From an uncultured Oceanospirillaceae bacterium (GTDB taxonomy: Bacteria; Pseudomonadota; Gammaproteobacteria; Pseudomonadales; Balneatricaceae): 64,000 nucleotides of DNA. Below are positions 26,583 through 35,391 of the stretch, in pieces. Location of the stretch: assembly GCA_937136055.1 (NCBI GenBank), contig CAKZOD010000087.1, forward strand, positions 1 through 64,000. The letters run 5' to 3'. Numbering within the stretch: the first letter of the stretch is position 1; each line of letters opens with the position of its first letter. The position numbers were made by a program, and so were the translations under genes. Under the pieces are notes generated by a model. The model did not search any database. It was not told the origin of the DNA and worked only from the letters and a program-made list of their open reading frames with translations.

Positions 26583-28922
26583 CTAGAACAGCCCTATTTG
26601 TAAACCAACCATGCTTTCGAAAGAATCGCCCTTCACACTTAACAGTGCATCTAACGCAGGTTGCAATTGTTTATCAATATAATGATCATAATCAAGCTGT
26701 GATGCTAAGCATTCTAGCGGTTCTGCTCCATTAACTGTCATGTAATAAACGATCGTTTGTCCGCGTCTTACCTGCTCTCTAATTTGCTGCTTCTCAAAAT
26801 ATGCCTGCAGTTTCAATGCGGCTTGAACGTGTGGTGGTTTATTTTTTAGGTAATCATGTAATGGTTGACGCAGTTTTTTATGATAAACAAGCTTTTCATC
26901 TAGCTCGCCGTTTCGCACTTGCTGCACTTTCTCTTTAATGTAATCTTGGTAGGGAAGATCATTGAAGGCACAATAAAAAACATGCTGCTGCATCTCTTTA
27001 GCAAGCTCAGTCCAATCAGAGCGAACATTCTCCATCCCTTTAAAAACCATCTGAGTGCTGTCATCTTTAAAATGCTGCAACCCAGCATAGCGCTTTTTAG
27101 TGCCTTGCTCTGAGTCTCGCATCGTGGGCATTAAAAACTTTGTATAGTGGGTTTCATACTCTAGCTCTAAGTGACTTTCGATTTGATATTTTTGCTCGAG
27201 CTGCTGCTGCCACCAACGCGTCAGCTCTTTCGCTAACTGCTCACCAATGACATGCGCTTTTTGATCATCACAATCATCACCCAACCATACAAACACTGAA
27301 TCAGTGTCTCCATAAATGACTTGATAACCGTAATCCGCAACGATTTTTTTTGCGGTGCTGGTTAGAATTTCATGACCACGTAAGGTAATTGAACCTGACA
27401 ATCGATGATCAAAAAAACGGCAGGCATTTGAACCCAACACCCCATACATAGAGCTCATGAGTATTTTTATAGCCTGAGACATCGCCTGATTATCAGCTTG
27501 TTTTGCTTTATCTCGCGCTTGCCATAAATCATCAATGATATGCGGCAAAATAGTTTTATGCTTACTAAACACCGCACCGTTAAAACCTGGGATAAGTGCA
27601 CTATCATCTTCAACTAACCGACTATGAGCCAACCCCATCGGATCTATCTTAAAAGTACGAATGATACTTGGATACAAGCTTTTGAAATCTAGCACTAATA
27701 CATGACGATACAGCCCCGGCACAGAGTCCATAACATAGCCGCCAGGTGAGGACATATCGGAAACACCAGATGCATACTCTGGTGCTACATAACCGTTGCG
27801 ATGCAATACAGGCAGGTAGAGGTTATCAAATGCACTAGACCAACCACCCACTTTATCGAGTGCTAACCCAGTCAGTGCCGTGCGTTCAACTAAATATTCA
27901 ATCAGCTTAGCATGTTCAAAGATAGCGATGACTAACTCACAATCCATCAAATTGTACTTAGCCAGTGCAAGCTTATCATTTTCAAACATTTCAATAATTT
28001 CATCGGCACGGTGTGCCACATTCTCAACCAGCTTTCCTTTTTTGAGTAGCTGGCGAGATACGTTTTCTAATGAATAACTATCAAAATGATAAGTCGCTCC
28101 TTTTAAAACATCGATGCCATCTAGCACGATTCGCCCTTCCAGCCTTAAATAAGTTTTACCTCTGGCTGATTGATGTACTTGGCAAACACCACCATCACGA
28201 CCAATGCATAAAGGGACTTTTAGCATTTGTGCGCGCTGTACTATGACATTAAAATCAAAACCTATTACATTCCAGCCAATGATAATGTCAGGATCAAGTT
28301 GATTTATAAGAGTAACGAACGCACTCAGTAGCTCACCCTCACCACTGACATACTGCACAGTATCGCTACTATCGTGCTCACCGCGCATAATAACTTTTTG
28401 GTAGCCACAGCTATCTTGCAGACCAATACAGAGGATTTCACCACTGTACATATTGGTTTCAATATCTAACGAGAGTAAGTTAAATTGCGGCTGGTATGTG
28501 CCTTTTGCGATGCGCATTTGCGGGGATAAGCTATATTGCACAGCGCCATTGATAAAACGCTCACTTAAGTAGCGCTCAACGGTGCGAACATCTTCTTCAA
28601 TCATGACTATATTTGCATGATCTAGCTTTTTAATAATTTTTCGGCTAACTGAAATCGAGTTACTATAGAGCCCTAACACTGGTTGCTGCTGGAGATCTTT
28701 AAGCGCGAGTGTTTTTAACTCCCAATCATCTAGAGTACGGAGTAAAAATCGAATTTCTGCTTCATCAGCAGCGAGTACAAAAAAGACATGTTGCTGATGC
28801 GGTATTTGAATATGCTCAGTGCCTTTGTCGCTCTTCACCCAAAACTGCAGCTCAATACCCGCTGGCGTATCGCGCTGGCTAGCACTAACGATAAAGCCTT
28901 GCTGTACTCCAGCATCGATCAT
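26583..28922 (-). CDS. polB: DNA polymerase II
   Basis: Family B repair and restart polymerase with proofreading. 779 residues, close to E. coli Pol II (783). Exonuclease motifs are intact: LDIET (ExoI), GWNVIGFDF (ExoII), YNLMDCELV (ExoIII). Polymerase motifs are DFKSLYPSII (A), ILMSSMYGVLGS (B) and YGDTDSVFVW (C). The start codon lies two bases after the mvaD stop, so polB appears to be the last gene of the mevalonate operon. In E. coli polB is SOS-regulated; I see no LexA box in the available two-base gap. Confidence 0.97.
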   Translation of the reverse strand: MIDAGVQQGFIVSASQRDTPAGIELQFWVKSDKGTEHIQIPHQQHVFFVLAADEAEIRFLLRTLDDWELKTLALKDLQQQPVLGLYSNSISVSRKIIKKLDHANIVMIEEDVRTVERYLSERFINGAVQYSLSPQMRIAKGTYQPQFNLLSLDIETNMYSGEILCIGLQDSCGYQKVIMRGEHDSSDTVQYVSGEGELLSAFVTLINQLDPDIIIGWNVIGFDFNVIVQRAQMLKVPLCIGRDGGVCQVHQSARGKTYLRLEGRIVLDGIDVLKGATYHFDSYSLENVSRQLLKKGKLVENVAHRADEIIEMFENDKLALAKYNLMDCELVIAIFEHAKLIEYLVERTALTGLALDKVGGWSSAFDNLYLPVLHRNGYVAPEYASGVSDMSSPGGYVMDSVPGLYRHVLVLDFKSLYPSIIRTFKIDPMGLAHSRLVEDDSALIPGFNGAVFSKHKTILPHIIDDLWQARDKAKQADNQAMSQAIKILMSSMYGVLGSNACRFFDHRLSGSITLRGHEILTSTAKKIVADYGYQVIYGDTDSVFVWLGDDCDDQKAHVIGEQLAKELTRWWQQQLEQKYQIESHLELEYETHYTKFLMPTMRDSEQGTKKRYAGLQHFKDDSTQMVFKGMENVRSDWTELAKEMQQHVFYCAFNDLPYQDYIKEKVQQVRNGELDEKLVYHKKLRQPLHDYLKNKPPHVQAALKLQAYFEKQQIREQVRRGQTIVYYMTVNGAEPLECLASQLDYDHYIDKQLQPALDALLSVKGDSFESMVGLQIGLF

Positions 28923-28924
28923 CT

Positions 28925-29944
28925 TTATTTAGCGAAAGGTCGCACAACTTCCATTGTCGAAAACTCAGCTTCAAGAACTGAAAGCTGCTGTTCTTCAAAT
29001 AGAAGTTTGATGTTGGGCCCAGCATCCATGGTGATATATACACTTACACCCGCTTCTCTTAACTGCCACACTTTATGCATCACAGCCAGTGATTCAGGCA
29101 GCCAATAGACTAATGGCGGCCAAGCTGAGATCATAGTCGCATGCATACTCATTGCATTCTTTTCTGCACATGCGCCTAGCTGCTCAATATCTTGCGAAAA
29201 AATTGCAGACTCTATTGAAGTTAAATCTTCTGCAGCTTGCTGTGGCCAACTGTTATATAAATGTGAGGTCTCAATGGTACGGTTCATTCCTGTTCTTGAA
29301 TCAACAGGCTTTTGAGTAGTGCTTACTTTTATTAACCCTATACAAAAAGTCGGCCACTGCGTTTCCAGCTGGGTAGCGCAACTATCCATACCATCTTCAT
29401 CTACTCCCATATTCCAACGCACAAAGCCTGAGTAAATAGAGCGTGATGCACTGCCACTTCCCATTCGAGAAAAAGCAGATAGCACCGTTTTATCAAGCTG
29501 CAGATCAAAGAAGTCATTCAATGCCAGCATCAATGCTGCAAAGCCCGACGCAGATGAAGCAAGACCTGCTGCTGTAGGTATATTATTGCGCGTATCAATG
29601 ATCAATGGAATTTTTTGATCACGTCGAAAGAGGTTAACAAAATTCAGTACTTTTTTACTAAAACTACTATCTAGCGCCAGTGCTTGGTTGTTTAGACGGA
29701 CTTGGTCTTCATTGGTGTCTGACAAACTAATATGGGTATGAGAACCTAGATGCCCCAGTGAGATCGATATGCTCGAATTCACGGGTAAATTAAGCTCACC
29801 ATTGCGCTTACCCCAGTATTTGCACAACGCTATATTACTCGAGGCAAAAGCATCTGCACTTTCTTTAACCGCTAGCTTTGGCTTCAGGTAGCGGTTTATG
29901 ACCTGCGCTTTTGTAAGCTGCTCATTCACAGGATGATTAGTCAT
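28925..29944 (-). CDS. mvaD: Diphosphomevalonate decarboxylase
   Basis: GHMP-superfamily enzyme that converts mevalonate 5-diphosphate to isopentenyl diphosphate with ATP, the last step of the classical mevalonate pathway. Key features: SSNIALCKYWGKRNGELNLP at the N-terminus, PTAAGLASSASGFAAL (glycine-rich phosphate loop), and GSGSASRSIYSGFVRW. 339 residues. It overlaps the kinase gene before it by eight bases. Confidence 0.93.
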   Translation of the reverse strand: MTNHPVNEQLTKAQVINRYLKPKLAVKESADAFASSNIALCKYWGKRNGELNLPVNSSISISLGHLGSHTHISLSDTNEDQVRLNNQALALDSSFSKKVLNFVNLFRRDQKIPLIIDTRNNIPTAAGLASSASGFAALMLALNDFFDLQLDKTVLSAFSRMGSGSASRSIYSGFVRWNMGVDEDGMDSCATQLETQWPTFCIGLIKVSTTQKPVDSRTGMNRTIETSHLYNSWPQQAAEDLTSIESAIFSQDIEQLGACAEKNAMSMHATMISAWPPLVYWLPESLAVMHKVWQLREAGVSVYITMDAGPNIKLLFEEQQLSVLEAEFSTMEVVRPFAK

Positions 29945-30872
29945 GGATTAATACACCATTTGCTGAAGTGTTAATATTGATGCTTTGATAGTTTTCTAAC
30001 GTAAGTTGATCACCGAGCGAGATCACGCAATCACCCAAGCCCGAGCCTGAAATTTTAGCGCCTAAAACTCTGCCTTTTGATATATCTGGGTCTCGCAACT
30101 TATAAACAATATCACTGAGCGCTGCATCATTAACACCCAAACTGTCCATCTGCCCTTGGTACATATTCATCAACACACCTAAGTGTACCCAATCCTGCTT
30201 TTTAACGGCGCTAATTGCCGCCACTGTAATGTCATTCATCATTTGATAGATTGACACATAAAGCGTACTGCAATGCTTTTCTAACTCGGCCACATGACGT
30301 AACACATCTGCGGTTTTCGTTTTATAGCCAACATAATATAAGCCAAGCTTTGGCAAGCCACTTAGGGGAATAACTTCGCTCGGGTTCACTCTATAAGCAA
30401 TAACACCGCCATAGATGCTCGCTGCAAGATCAGTGCCTGAGCCTCTACCTTGTATTGCATGTACAACGGCTAAGGCCTTTTTCAAATGCAGTGGTTTACT
30501 CAAAGCTGTTTTGGTGTATTGACATAAAGCTTGAATCACAGCAACGGTTACCGCAGCAGAAGAGCCTAAACCTAATGTGTGAGAAAATTGTGCCTTAATA
30601 GCTAAATCAAAGCCTTGTGATAGCTCAGGTAAATGGAGCTCTATCGCTTTAAGTACAAAACTCAAATCCGCTAATTCAGTTAGCTTATCGAGACTAGCGC
30701 AGTATTGTGCCAATTGAGAGTCTATTGTCACAGTGCGATCACTGCGCTGTGTTAATTGCACTTCAATTGATTTATCTAGCGCGCAGGCAATCGCCCAGTG
30801 TCCTTTGACAACCGCGTGCTCCCCCATCAACATAACGCTACCAGGCGCACTTACTTTGATTACAGCTGACAT
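29937..30872 (-). CDS. GHMP kinase, probable phosphomevalonate kinase
   Basis: 311 residues. GHMP motifs: SAPGSVMLMGEHAVVKGHWA, LGLGSSAAVTVAV and the C-terminal GAKISGSGLGDCVI. GRGSGTDLAASIYGGVIAYR resembles phosphomevalonate kinases slightly more than mevalonate kinases. By elimination it is the second of the two kinases the pathway needs, phosphorylating 5-phosphomevalonate. The two kinase assignments could be swapped. It starts one base after the preceding kinase gene ends. Confidence 0.75.
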   Translation of the reverse strand: MSAVIKVSAPGSVMLMGEHAVVKGHWAIACALDKSIEVQLTQRSDRTVTIDSQLAQYCASLDKLTELADLSFVLKAIELHLPELSQGFDLAIKAQFSHTLGLGSSAAVTVAVIQALCQYTKTALSKPLHLKKALAVVHAIQGRGSGTDLAASIYGGVIAYRVNPSEVIPLSGLPKLGLYYVGYKTKTADVLRHVAELEKHCSTLYVSIYQMMNDITVAAISAVKKQDWVHLGVLMNMYQGQMDSLGVNDAALSDIVYKLRDPDISKGRVLGAKISGSGLGDCVISLGDQLTLENYQSININTSANGVLIHD

Positions 30873-30873
30873 C

Positions 30874-31872
30874 CTAACTCACTATCCTCGCACCTTGTAT
30901 ATCTTGCTCAAGCCTGCCCCACTTCATATTAAATCCCGCAAATAACTGCTCGGCATCAATATCCTTCGCATAAACTAACAATAACCCTGATGAGTCGCCG
31001 ATAAACGCACCTGAACCAGATATTTTGGCACTTGCGCCGCGTTTAGCTAACTGCCCAACCACCTCTTGAGTACGCTCTGAAACAACCCCGATATGCGATA
31101 GCAAATCGTGGTTCTCACGAATAATATCACTGGGGTTTTGGTTTGCTTGGAGCTGGCTAATCATGGCTTTTGTGCACTGCTCAAATGATTGCCATAAAAC
31201 ACTATCATCCGCATGGTTGTCGGCCACATAACTTACACACTCACCCGTTGAGCACTGGGGAGTGCCTGTAAACAACCAATACCAATGCTCATCTAATCGC
31301 AAAGGTAGCTTTTCTACTCGCTGCTCTTGCAATTGCACAACACCACCTAGAATAACAGTAGCTGCATCGATCAAACTACCTTTACCGTGCTGCAAGCGCT
31401 CACAATGCTTAACCAGCTTGTAACGCTCTACCGGTGACAACGGTTTTTTATTAATTGATTCTACAAGCACAACTGCTGCTGCAATAATAGATGCTGATGA
31501 CCCCATACCCGCACCGATAGGTAACTGGCTATTGCCATTAAAGTGCGCGCTAAGGGATTGAGTAGGTAGCTGAGAAGCTAGTACATAGAGGACTAACTGC
31601 ACTGGAGAGCTAAGAATTTTGTCGACTTGAATAGCACCATCAACAAACTTTTGAAATTGCCGGTCAAGAAAAGAGACCAGAGGAGATAGCTTGGCAATAG
31701 GATGGTTAGAATGCACCTCTATCCCCATAAACTCAGCGATCAAATCAGAGCCTTTAACAGGGGTATAGTCTATATAGCTATAGAGCGCGACTGCACTTGC
31801 AATCGCCGGTGCTCCATAAACAACAGAGTGCTCGCCGCTTAATATGATCTTACCGGGCGCTTGTCCTCGCAT
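30874..31872 (-). CDS. mvaK1: GHMP kinase, probable mevalonate kinase
   Basis: 332 residues. The N-terminal APGKIILSGEHSVVYGAPAI matches the mevalonate kinase start; GAGMGSSASIIAAAV is the phosphate loop; GKGSLIDAATVILGGVV fits the MK pattern; GASAKISGSGAFIGD is the C-terminal GHMP motif. It would phosphorylate (R)-mevalonate. Its ATG overlaps the HMG-CoA synthase stop (TAATG). No membrane or regulatory domains. Confidence 0.82.
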   Translation of the reverse strand: MRGQAPGKIILSGEHSVVYGAPAIASAVALYSYIDYTPVKGSDLIAEFMGIEVHSNHPIAKLSPLVSFLDRQFQKFVDGAIQVDKILSSPVQLVLYVLASQLPTQSLSAHFNGNSQLPIGAGMGSSASIIAAAVVLVESINKKPLSPVERYKLVKHCERLQHGKGSLIDAATVILGGVVQLQEQRVEKLPLRLDEHWYWLFTGTPQCSTGECVSYVADNHADDSVLWQSFEQCTKAMISQLQANQNPSDIIRENHDLLSHIGVVSERTQEVVGQLAKRGASAKISGSGAFIGDSSGLLLVYAKDIDAEQLFAGFNMKWGRLEQDIQGARIVS

Positions 31873-33080
31873 TAGCGTGCTATATATTCTCTTTTATGAT
31901 TGGCAATGGCGCTTAATCTGAACAGCCCAGTTGTATCCTCTGCAATTTCAACCGTTTCCCCATTTTTAGGATCAGGAGTATTGTAGAGCTCAAGGTAGCG
32001 TTGGTAGTTTATCTCTTCCCTTGCATCCAGCATGCTCTGATGCTTTTGAGTAAACAAGTGCTGCTGATAACCTTCCACTAAAGAGCCACTAAAAAATTCT
32101 GCTACACATCCAGAGCCATAGCTAAAAAAGCCTATTTTTTTGCCGCATAGATCTTCGCTTTTATTTTCGATTAGCGAGGTAAAACCAATAAATAATGCCG
32201 CAGCGTAACTATTACCCATCAGCTTGTTATAGAGCAGAGAGCCTTGAATTTGATTATCAATCACTTCTGTTTCTAACTCACTTTTATTCACTTTTGCTAA
32301 GTGACGGTGCGCCTTTTGAGCCATTTTACTAAACGGCAAGTGATAACAGAAATAGCTAAAATCAGAGAAGCTCAGAGAGCTTGCTTGAGAGAAATGTTCC
32401 CATGACTTTTTCAATGATTTAAGATAAATTTTGGTTGAATACTTCCCATCAACCAATGCTGTTTTACGATAGTTAGGGCGCCAAAAGTCCATTACATCTT
32501 CGGTGTAATTTCCAACATGGGGATCAATCGTCAAAATACGCGGGTTCGCTTTAATCAATAAAGCAACTGCACCACAACCTTGAGTTGCTTCACCAGGGGT
32601 ATCCAACTCGTATTTAGCAATATCCGAGGCAATAACCAGTACTGAAGTTTCAGGTTGTCTTGCCACTAGTGCGCAGGCCATTTGTACTGCTGCGGTCGCT
32701 GAATAGCAAGCTTGTTTAAGCTCAACCACACGACAGTTCTCATCCAAATCCAATAAGCGGTGTACATATACGCCCGCTGATTTAGATTGATCAATGCCCG
32801 TTTCAGTGGCAAACATTAACGTTGAAATTTTTTTGCTTTCAGTATCTTTAAATAATGGCGCTGCTGCATTGGCAGCCATCGTCACAATGTCTTCGTCATG
32901 GGCAGCCATGCCCATTTTTTCTTGACCAATACCTACATAGTACTTATCTGGATCTGTCTGCTGTTCAGTGGCGAGTGTTCGCAAATCCAAATAGTAGTTT
33001 GATGTGTAAAAACTAATTTGATCAATACCAACAGGTAACATACTCGGTTCGTTCCTCAACGCGTTTTTAGTAACGCTCAT
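31872..33080 (-). CDS. mvaS: Hydroxymethylglutaryl-CoA synthase
   Basis: Condenses acetyl-CoA with acetoacetyl-CoA to HMG-CoA. VGIDQISFYTSNYYLDL is the family N-terminus, VELKQACYSATAAVQMAC holds the nucleophilic Cys, and NSYAAALFIGF plus FFSYGSGCVAEFFSG form the later active-site region. 402 residues. The upstream ATG overlaps fni by 14 bases and lacks a clear ribosome site; an internal ATG at 33041 with GAGGA 11 bases upstream gives a shorter protein that begins closer to the family N-terminus. Confidence 0.94.
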   Translation of the reverse strand: MSVTKNALRNEPSMLPVGIDQISFYTSNYYLDLRTLATEQQTDPDKYYVGIGQEKMGMAAHDEDIVTMAANAAAPLFKDTESKKISTLMFATETGIDQSKSAGVYVHRLLDLDENCRVVELKQACYSATAAVQMACALVARQPETSVLVIASDIAKYELDTPGEATQGCGAVALLIKANPRILTIDPHVGNYTEDVMDFWRPNYRKTALVDGKYSTKIYLKSLKKSWEHFSQASSLSFSDFSYFCYHLPFSKMAQKAHRHLAKVNKSELETEVIDNQIQGSLLYNKLMGNSYAAALFIGFTSLIENKSEDLCGKKIGFFSYGSGCVAEFFSGSLVEGYQQHLFTQKHQSMLDAREEINYQRYLELYNTPDPKNGETVEIAEDTTGLFRLSAIANHKREYIAR

Positions 33081-34122
33081 TTAAAAGCAAAGAATCATTA
33101 TTAATAAGACTGTTAACGTCTTTTATTCCCAGTAAAAACATCGCTGTTTTGAATTCTTTACGTAATCTTTCAATCTGTTCAACAACGGCTTCTGGTGACT
33201 CCATAGCAGGCTTTAAAAAAGGTGCAGCCATGCCACAAATTGAGGCGCCGAGTATAACAGACTTCACCATGTCAATCCCATTCCTAAGTCCACCGCTGCT
33301 GATTAAAGTTGATCTATCTGTGTATCCATTCAACATTTTTAGCGCACTAACGGTATCAATACCCCAATCTTGAAAAGATAAGCCTAATTGATCAGCTGGG
33401 TTTGAACCCTCTGATTGACGATGTTGATTGCGATGATGCTCAATTCGACTCCAGGAAGTTCCACCTTTACCTGCCACATCAAAATAGCGAACTCCAGCCT
33501 CAAGGCCAAGATCGATATCAGCACAACTAAAACCTGCCCCAACTTCTTTTAATAAAACGGGCTTATCTAATCCCTGTACAACACTGGCAATTCTTTCGTT
33601 AAGCTGGCTAAAATCGGTATCACCTTCGAACTGCACTGCTTCTTGTAGTGCATTGAGGTGTAAATACAGCCCATCGGCATCGAGGATTTCAACAGCTTTT
33701 TTAGCATGTTCAATGCCGTATCCTTCATTGAATTGTACGGCTCCGAGATTAGATAAAAGCACAGTACTTGGCGCAAACTGACGCAGCTCAAAGCTTTCTT
33801 TGGCCGCTTCATTATTGAACATCACGCGCTGTGAACCTACCGCTAGTGCAACACCACACTGCTCAGCTGCTATTGCTAAATTGCGGTTGATACGGCGAAT
33901 TAACTGATGATCACCACCTGTCATGGAAGATATTAATAACGGAAACGACAGCTGCTTATCAAGAAAATAGCATTGTGTATTTACATCTTTAAGCGCAATT
34001 TGTGGCAACGCTCTGTGAGTCAGCTTTACCTGATCAAAATAGTTTCCCATTCGATCAGTGAGCGCATCATCTTCTATCGCTTGAATATGCTCTATTTTTC
34101 GCTCATTTGTTGCATCGTTCAT
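33067..34122 (-). CDS. fni: Isopentenyl-diphosphate delta-isomerase, type 2
   Basis: FMN- and NADPH-dependent type II isomerase interconverting IPP and DMAPP. Typical stretches: FPLLISSMTGGDHQLIRRIN, ALAVGSQR, PVLLKEVGAGFS, FDVAGKGGTSWSRIEHHR and ISSGGLRNGIDMVKSVILGA. 351 residues. It is the second gene of the operon and overlaps the reductase gene by four bases. Confidence 0.95.
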   Translation of the reverse strand: MNDATNERKIEHIQAIEDDALTDRMGNYFDQVKLTHRALPQIALKDVNTQCYFLDKQLSFPLLISSMTGGDHQLIRRINRNLAIAAEQCGVALAVGSQRVMFNNEAAKESFELRQFAPSTVLLSNLGAVQFNEGYGIEHAKKAVEILDADGLYLHLNALQEAVQFEGDTDFSQLNERIASVVQGLDKPVLLKEVGAGFSCADIDLGLEAGVRYFDVAGKGGTSWSRIEHHRNQHRQSEGSNPADQLGLSFQDWGIDTVSALKMLNGYTDRSTLISSGGLRNGIDMVKSVILGASICGMAAPFLKPAMESPEAVVEQIERLRKEFKTAMFLLGIKDVNSLINNDSLLLNERY

Positions 34123-35156
34123 TTTCGTTCCAAATCTATGTGCGCCTGCATTAGCTCGCCAGGGTTAGTTTGCGCGGCTAGCAGTGATAACTCTCCGCAC
34201 AATACGGTAGCAGCGCAGATTGCCGCTAAACGTCTAGCATTTTCACCTGGCTCTCGGTCCTCTTTACAACCGAGCTTTTCCAAGTTTTGTTCAACAAAGT
34301 CAATCCCTTTACCATTGCCAACGGTACCGACAATTAAATTGGGAATAGTACAAGAGAAATATAAGTCATCCCCTCTCACCTCTGCATGCACAACACCTTG
34401 AGAGCCCTCAATAATATTGGCTGCATCTTGCCCTGTTGCAAGATAAAAAGCTAATAACATATTTGCATAGTGTGCATTCGCACTGCGCATGCCGCCTGCA
34501 ATCATAGTACCTATGAGATTTTTCTTAATATTAAGATCAACCATTTTCTCAGGTGTTGTATTTAGCTTGCGCAGGCATAGATCTCTAGAGATAAGGATTT
34601 CAGCAATGACGTTTTTGCCTCTTCCAAGAATACCATTTACCGCAGTCGCTTTTTTATCACTGCAGTAGTTCGCCGATATCGAGCTATAACGCAGGTAAGG
34701 GTATTGTTGTAAGATCCAAGGAAATAACTGATCCGCTGCATTAGTTACCATATTGTGCCCAGAGGCATCCCCAGTGGTAAACTCCAAACGCAGATAAAGC
34801 AAGTTACCAACAATCTGAGAATTAATATCAATTAGCTTGGCAAATCGGCTTGAGCGACTGACAACTTCTGCTAATTCACTGAAGCGTAGCTTAAGACTTT
34901 GCAGTGCTTTTAAAGCAGCGCCTGCATCCTCAGCTTCTAAAAGAATAGAGCGAGTCATTCGCTCATCAACTACTGTCGTCAAGATACCTTCACATAAAGT
35001 AGATACTCTTGCACCTCTGCCGACAGAATGCCATAACGGTGTTTCGTAAGTCGCTAGAGGAACAGATATTTTCTGACTAACTGTCTCCCCAGATATTTTA
35101 ATTGGACCGACCCATCGCATCGGAATAGGAGCATCTAAAATTTTATGTTTTTTCAT
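34119..35156 (-). CDS. mvaA: Hydroxymethylglutaryl-CoA reductase
   Basis: Reduces HMG-CoA to mevalonate, the committed step. Motifs: ATYETPLWHSVGRGARVS, DASGHNMVTNAAD (where many have DAMGMNM), LGRGKNVIAEI, ANIIEGSQGVVHAEVRGD, GTVGNGKGIDFV and AATVLCGELSLLAA. At 345 residues it is a compact catalytic-core enzyme without membrane helices. It is the first gene of the operon. An in-frame stop lies two codons upstream of the ATG, so translation cannot start earlier; an intrinsic terminator ends ten bases before that ATG and there is no convincing ribosome site. An internal ATG at 35120 is the next alternative. Confidence 0.92.
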   Translation of the reverse strand: MKKHKILDAPIPMRWVGPIKISGETVSQKISVPLATYETPLWHSVGRGARVSTLCEGILTTVVDERMTRSILLEAEDAGAALKALQSLKLRFSELAEVVSRSSRFAKLIDINSQIVGNLLYLRLEFTTGDASGHNMVTNAADQLFPWILQQYPYLRYSSISANYCSDKKATAVNGILGRGKNVIAEILISRDLCLRKLNTTPEKMVDLNIKKNLIGTMIAGGMRSANAHYANMLLAFYLATGQDAANIIEGSQGVVHAEVRGDDLYFSCTIPNLIVGTVGNGKGIDFVEQNLEKLGCKEDREPGENARRLAAICAATVLCGELSLLAAQTNPGELMQAHIDLERK

Positions 35157-35166
35157 CGATTAACCC

Positions 35167-35194
35167 AAAAAAAAAGGCTGCTCTAAGCAACCTT
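35167..35194 (-). terminator. Terminator/attenuator abutting the mevalonate operon start
   Basis: Read on the minus strand, a 9 bp stem (one G-U pair) with a 3-base loop at 35194-35174 is followed by nine Ts ending at 35167. Only ten bases (GGGTTAATCG) separate the T-run from the mvaA ATG. It lies about 200 bases after the tolC-like stop. It may end the secretion operon, attenuate the mevalonate operon, or both. Confidence 0.75.
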
Positions 35195-35252
35195 CTATTT
35201 TATTTATTCAGTAACTCATCTTCGTATTAAAGCGGTTACTTATAACGCTGTA

Positions 35253-35302
35253 CAGTACTGAATATTACCCAATAGAGAATACATCAATATCAGTACTGAT
35301 AT
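35253..35302. promoter_or_regulatory. Repeated CAGTACTGA sites upstream of the mevalonate operon
   Basis: CAGTACTGA occurs at 35253-35261 and again at 35291-35299, 38 bases apart. The second lies in a perfect 16 bp palindrome, ATATCAGTACTGATAT (35287-35302). The spacing and symmetry suggest a dimeric regulator binding on nearby helical faces. The region lies between the tolC-like gene and mvaA, 100-150 bases upstream of the latter. Regulator unknown. Confidence 0.4.
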
Positions 35303-35391
35303 AGCAGCTTAGAAGCGGAGCATTTTAGCGAGGCATTATTAATATTGCAACGCTAACACCGACTCAACTTAAGCTTATGAAACAAGCCGAT

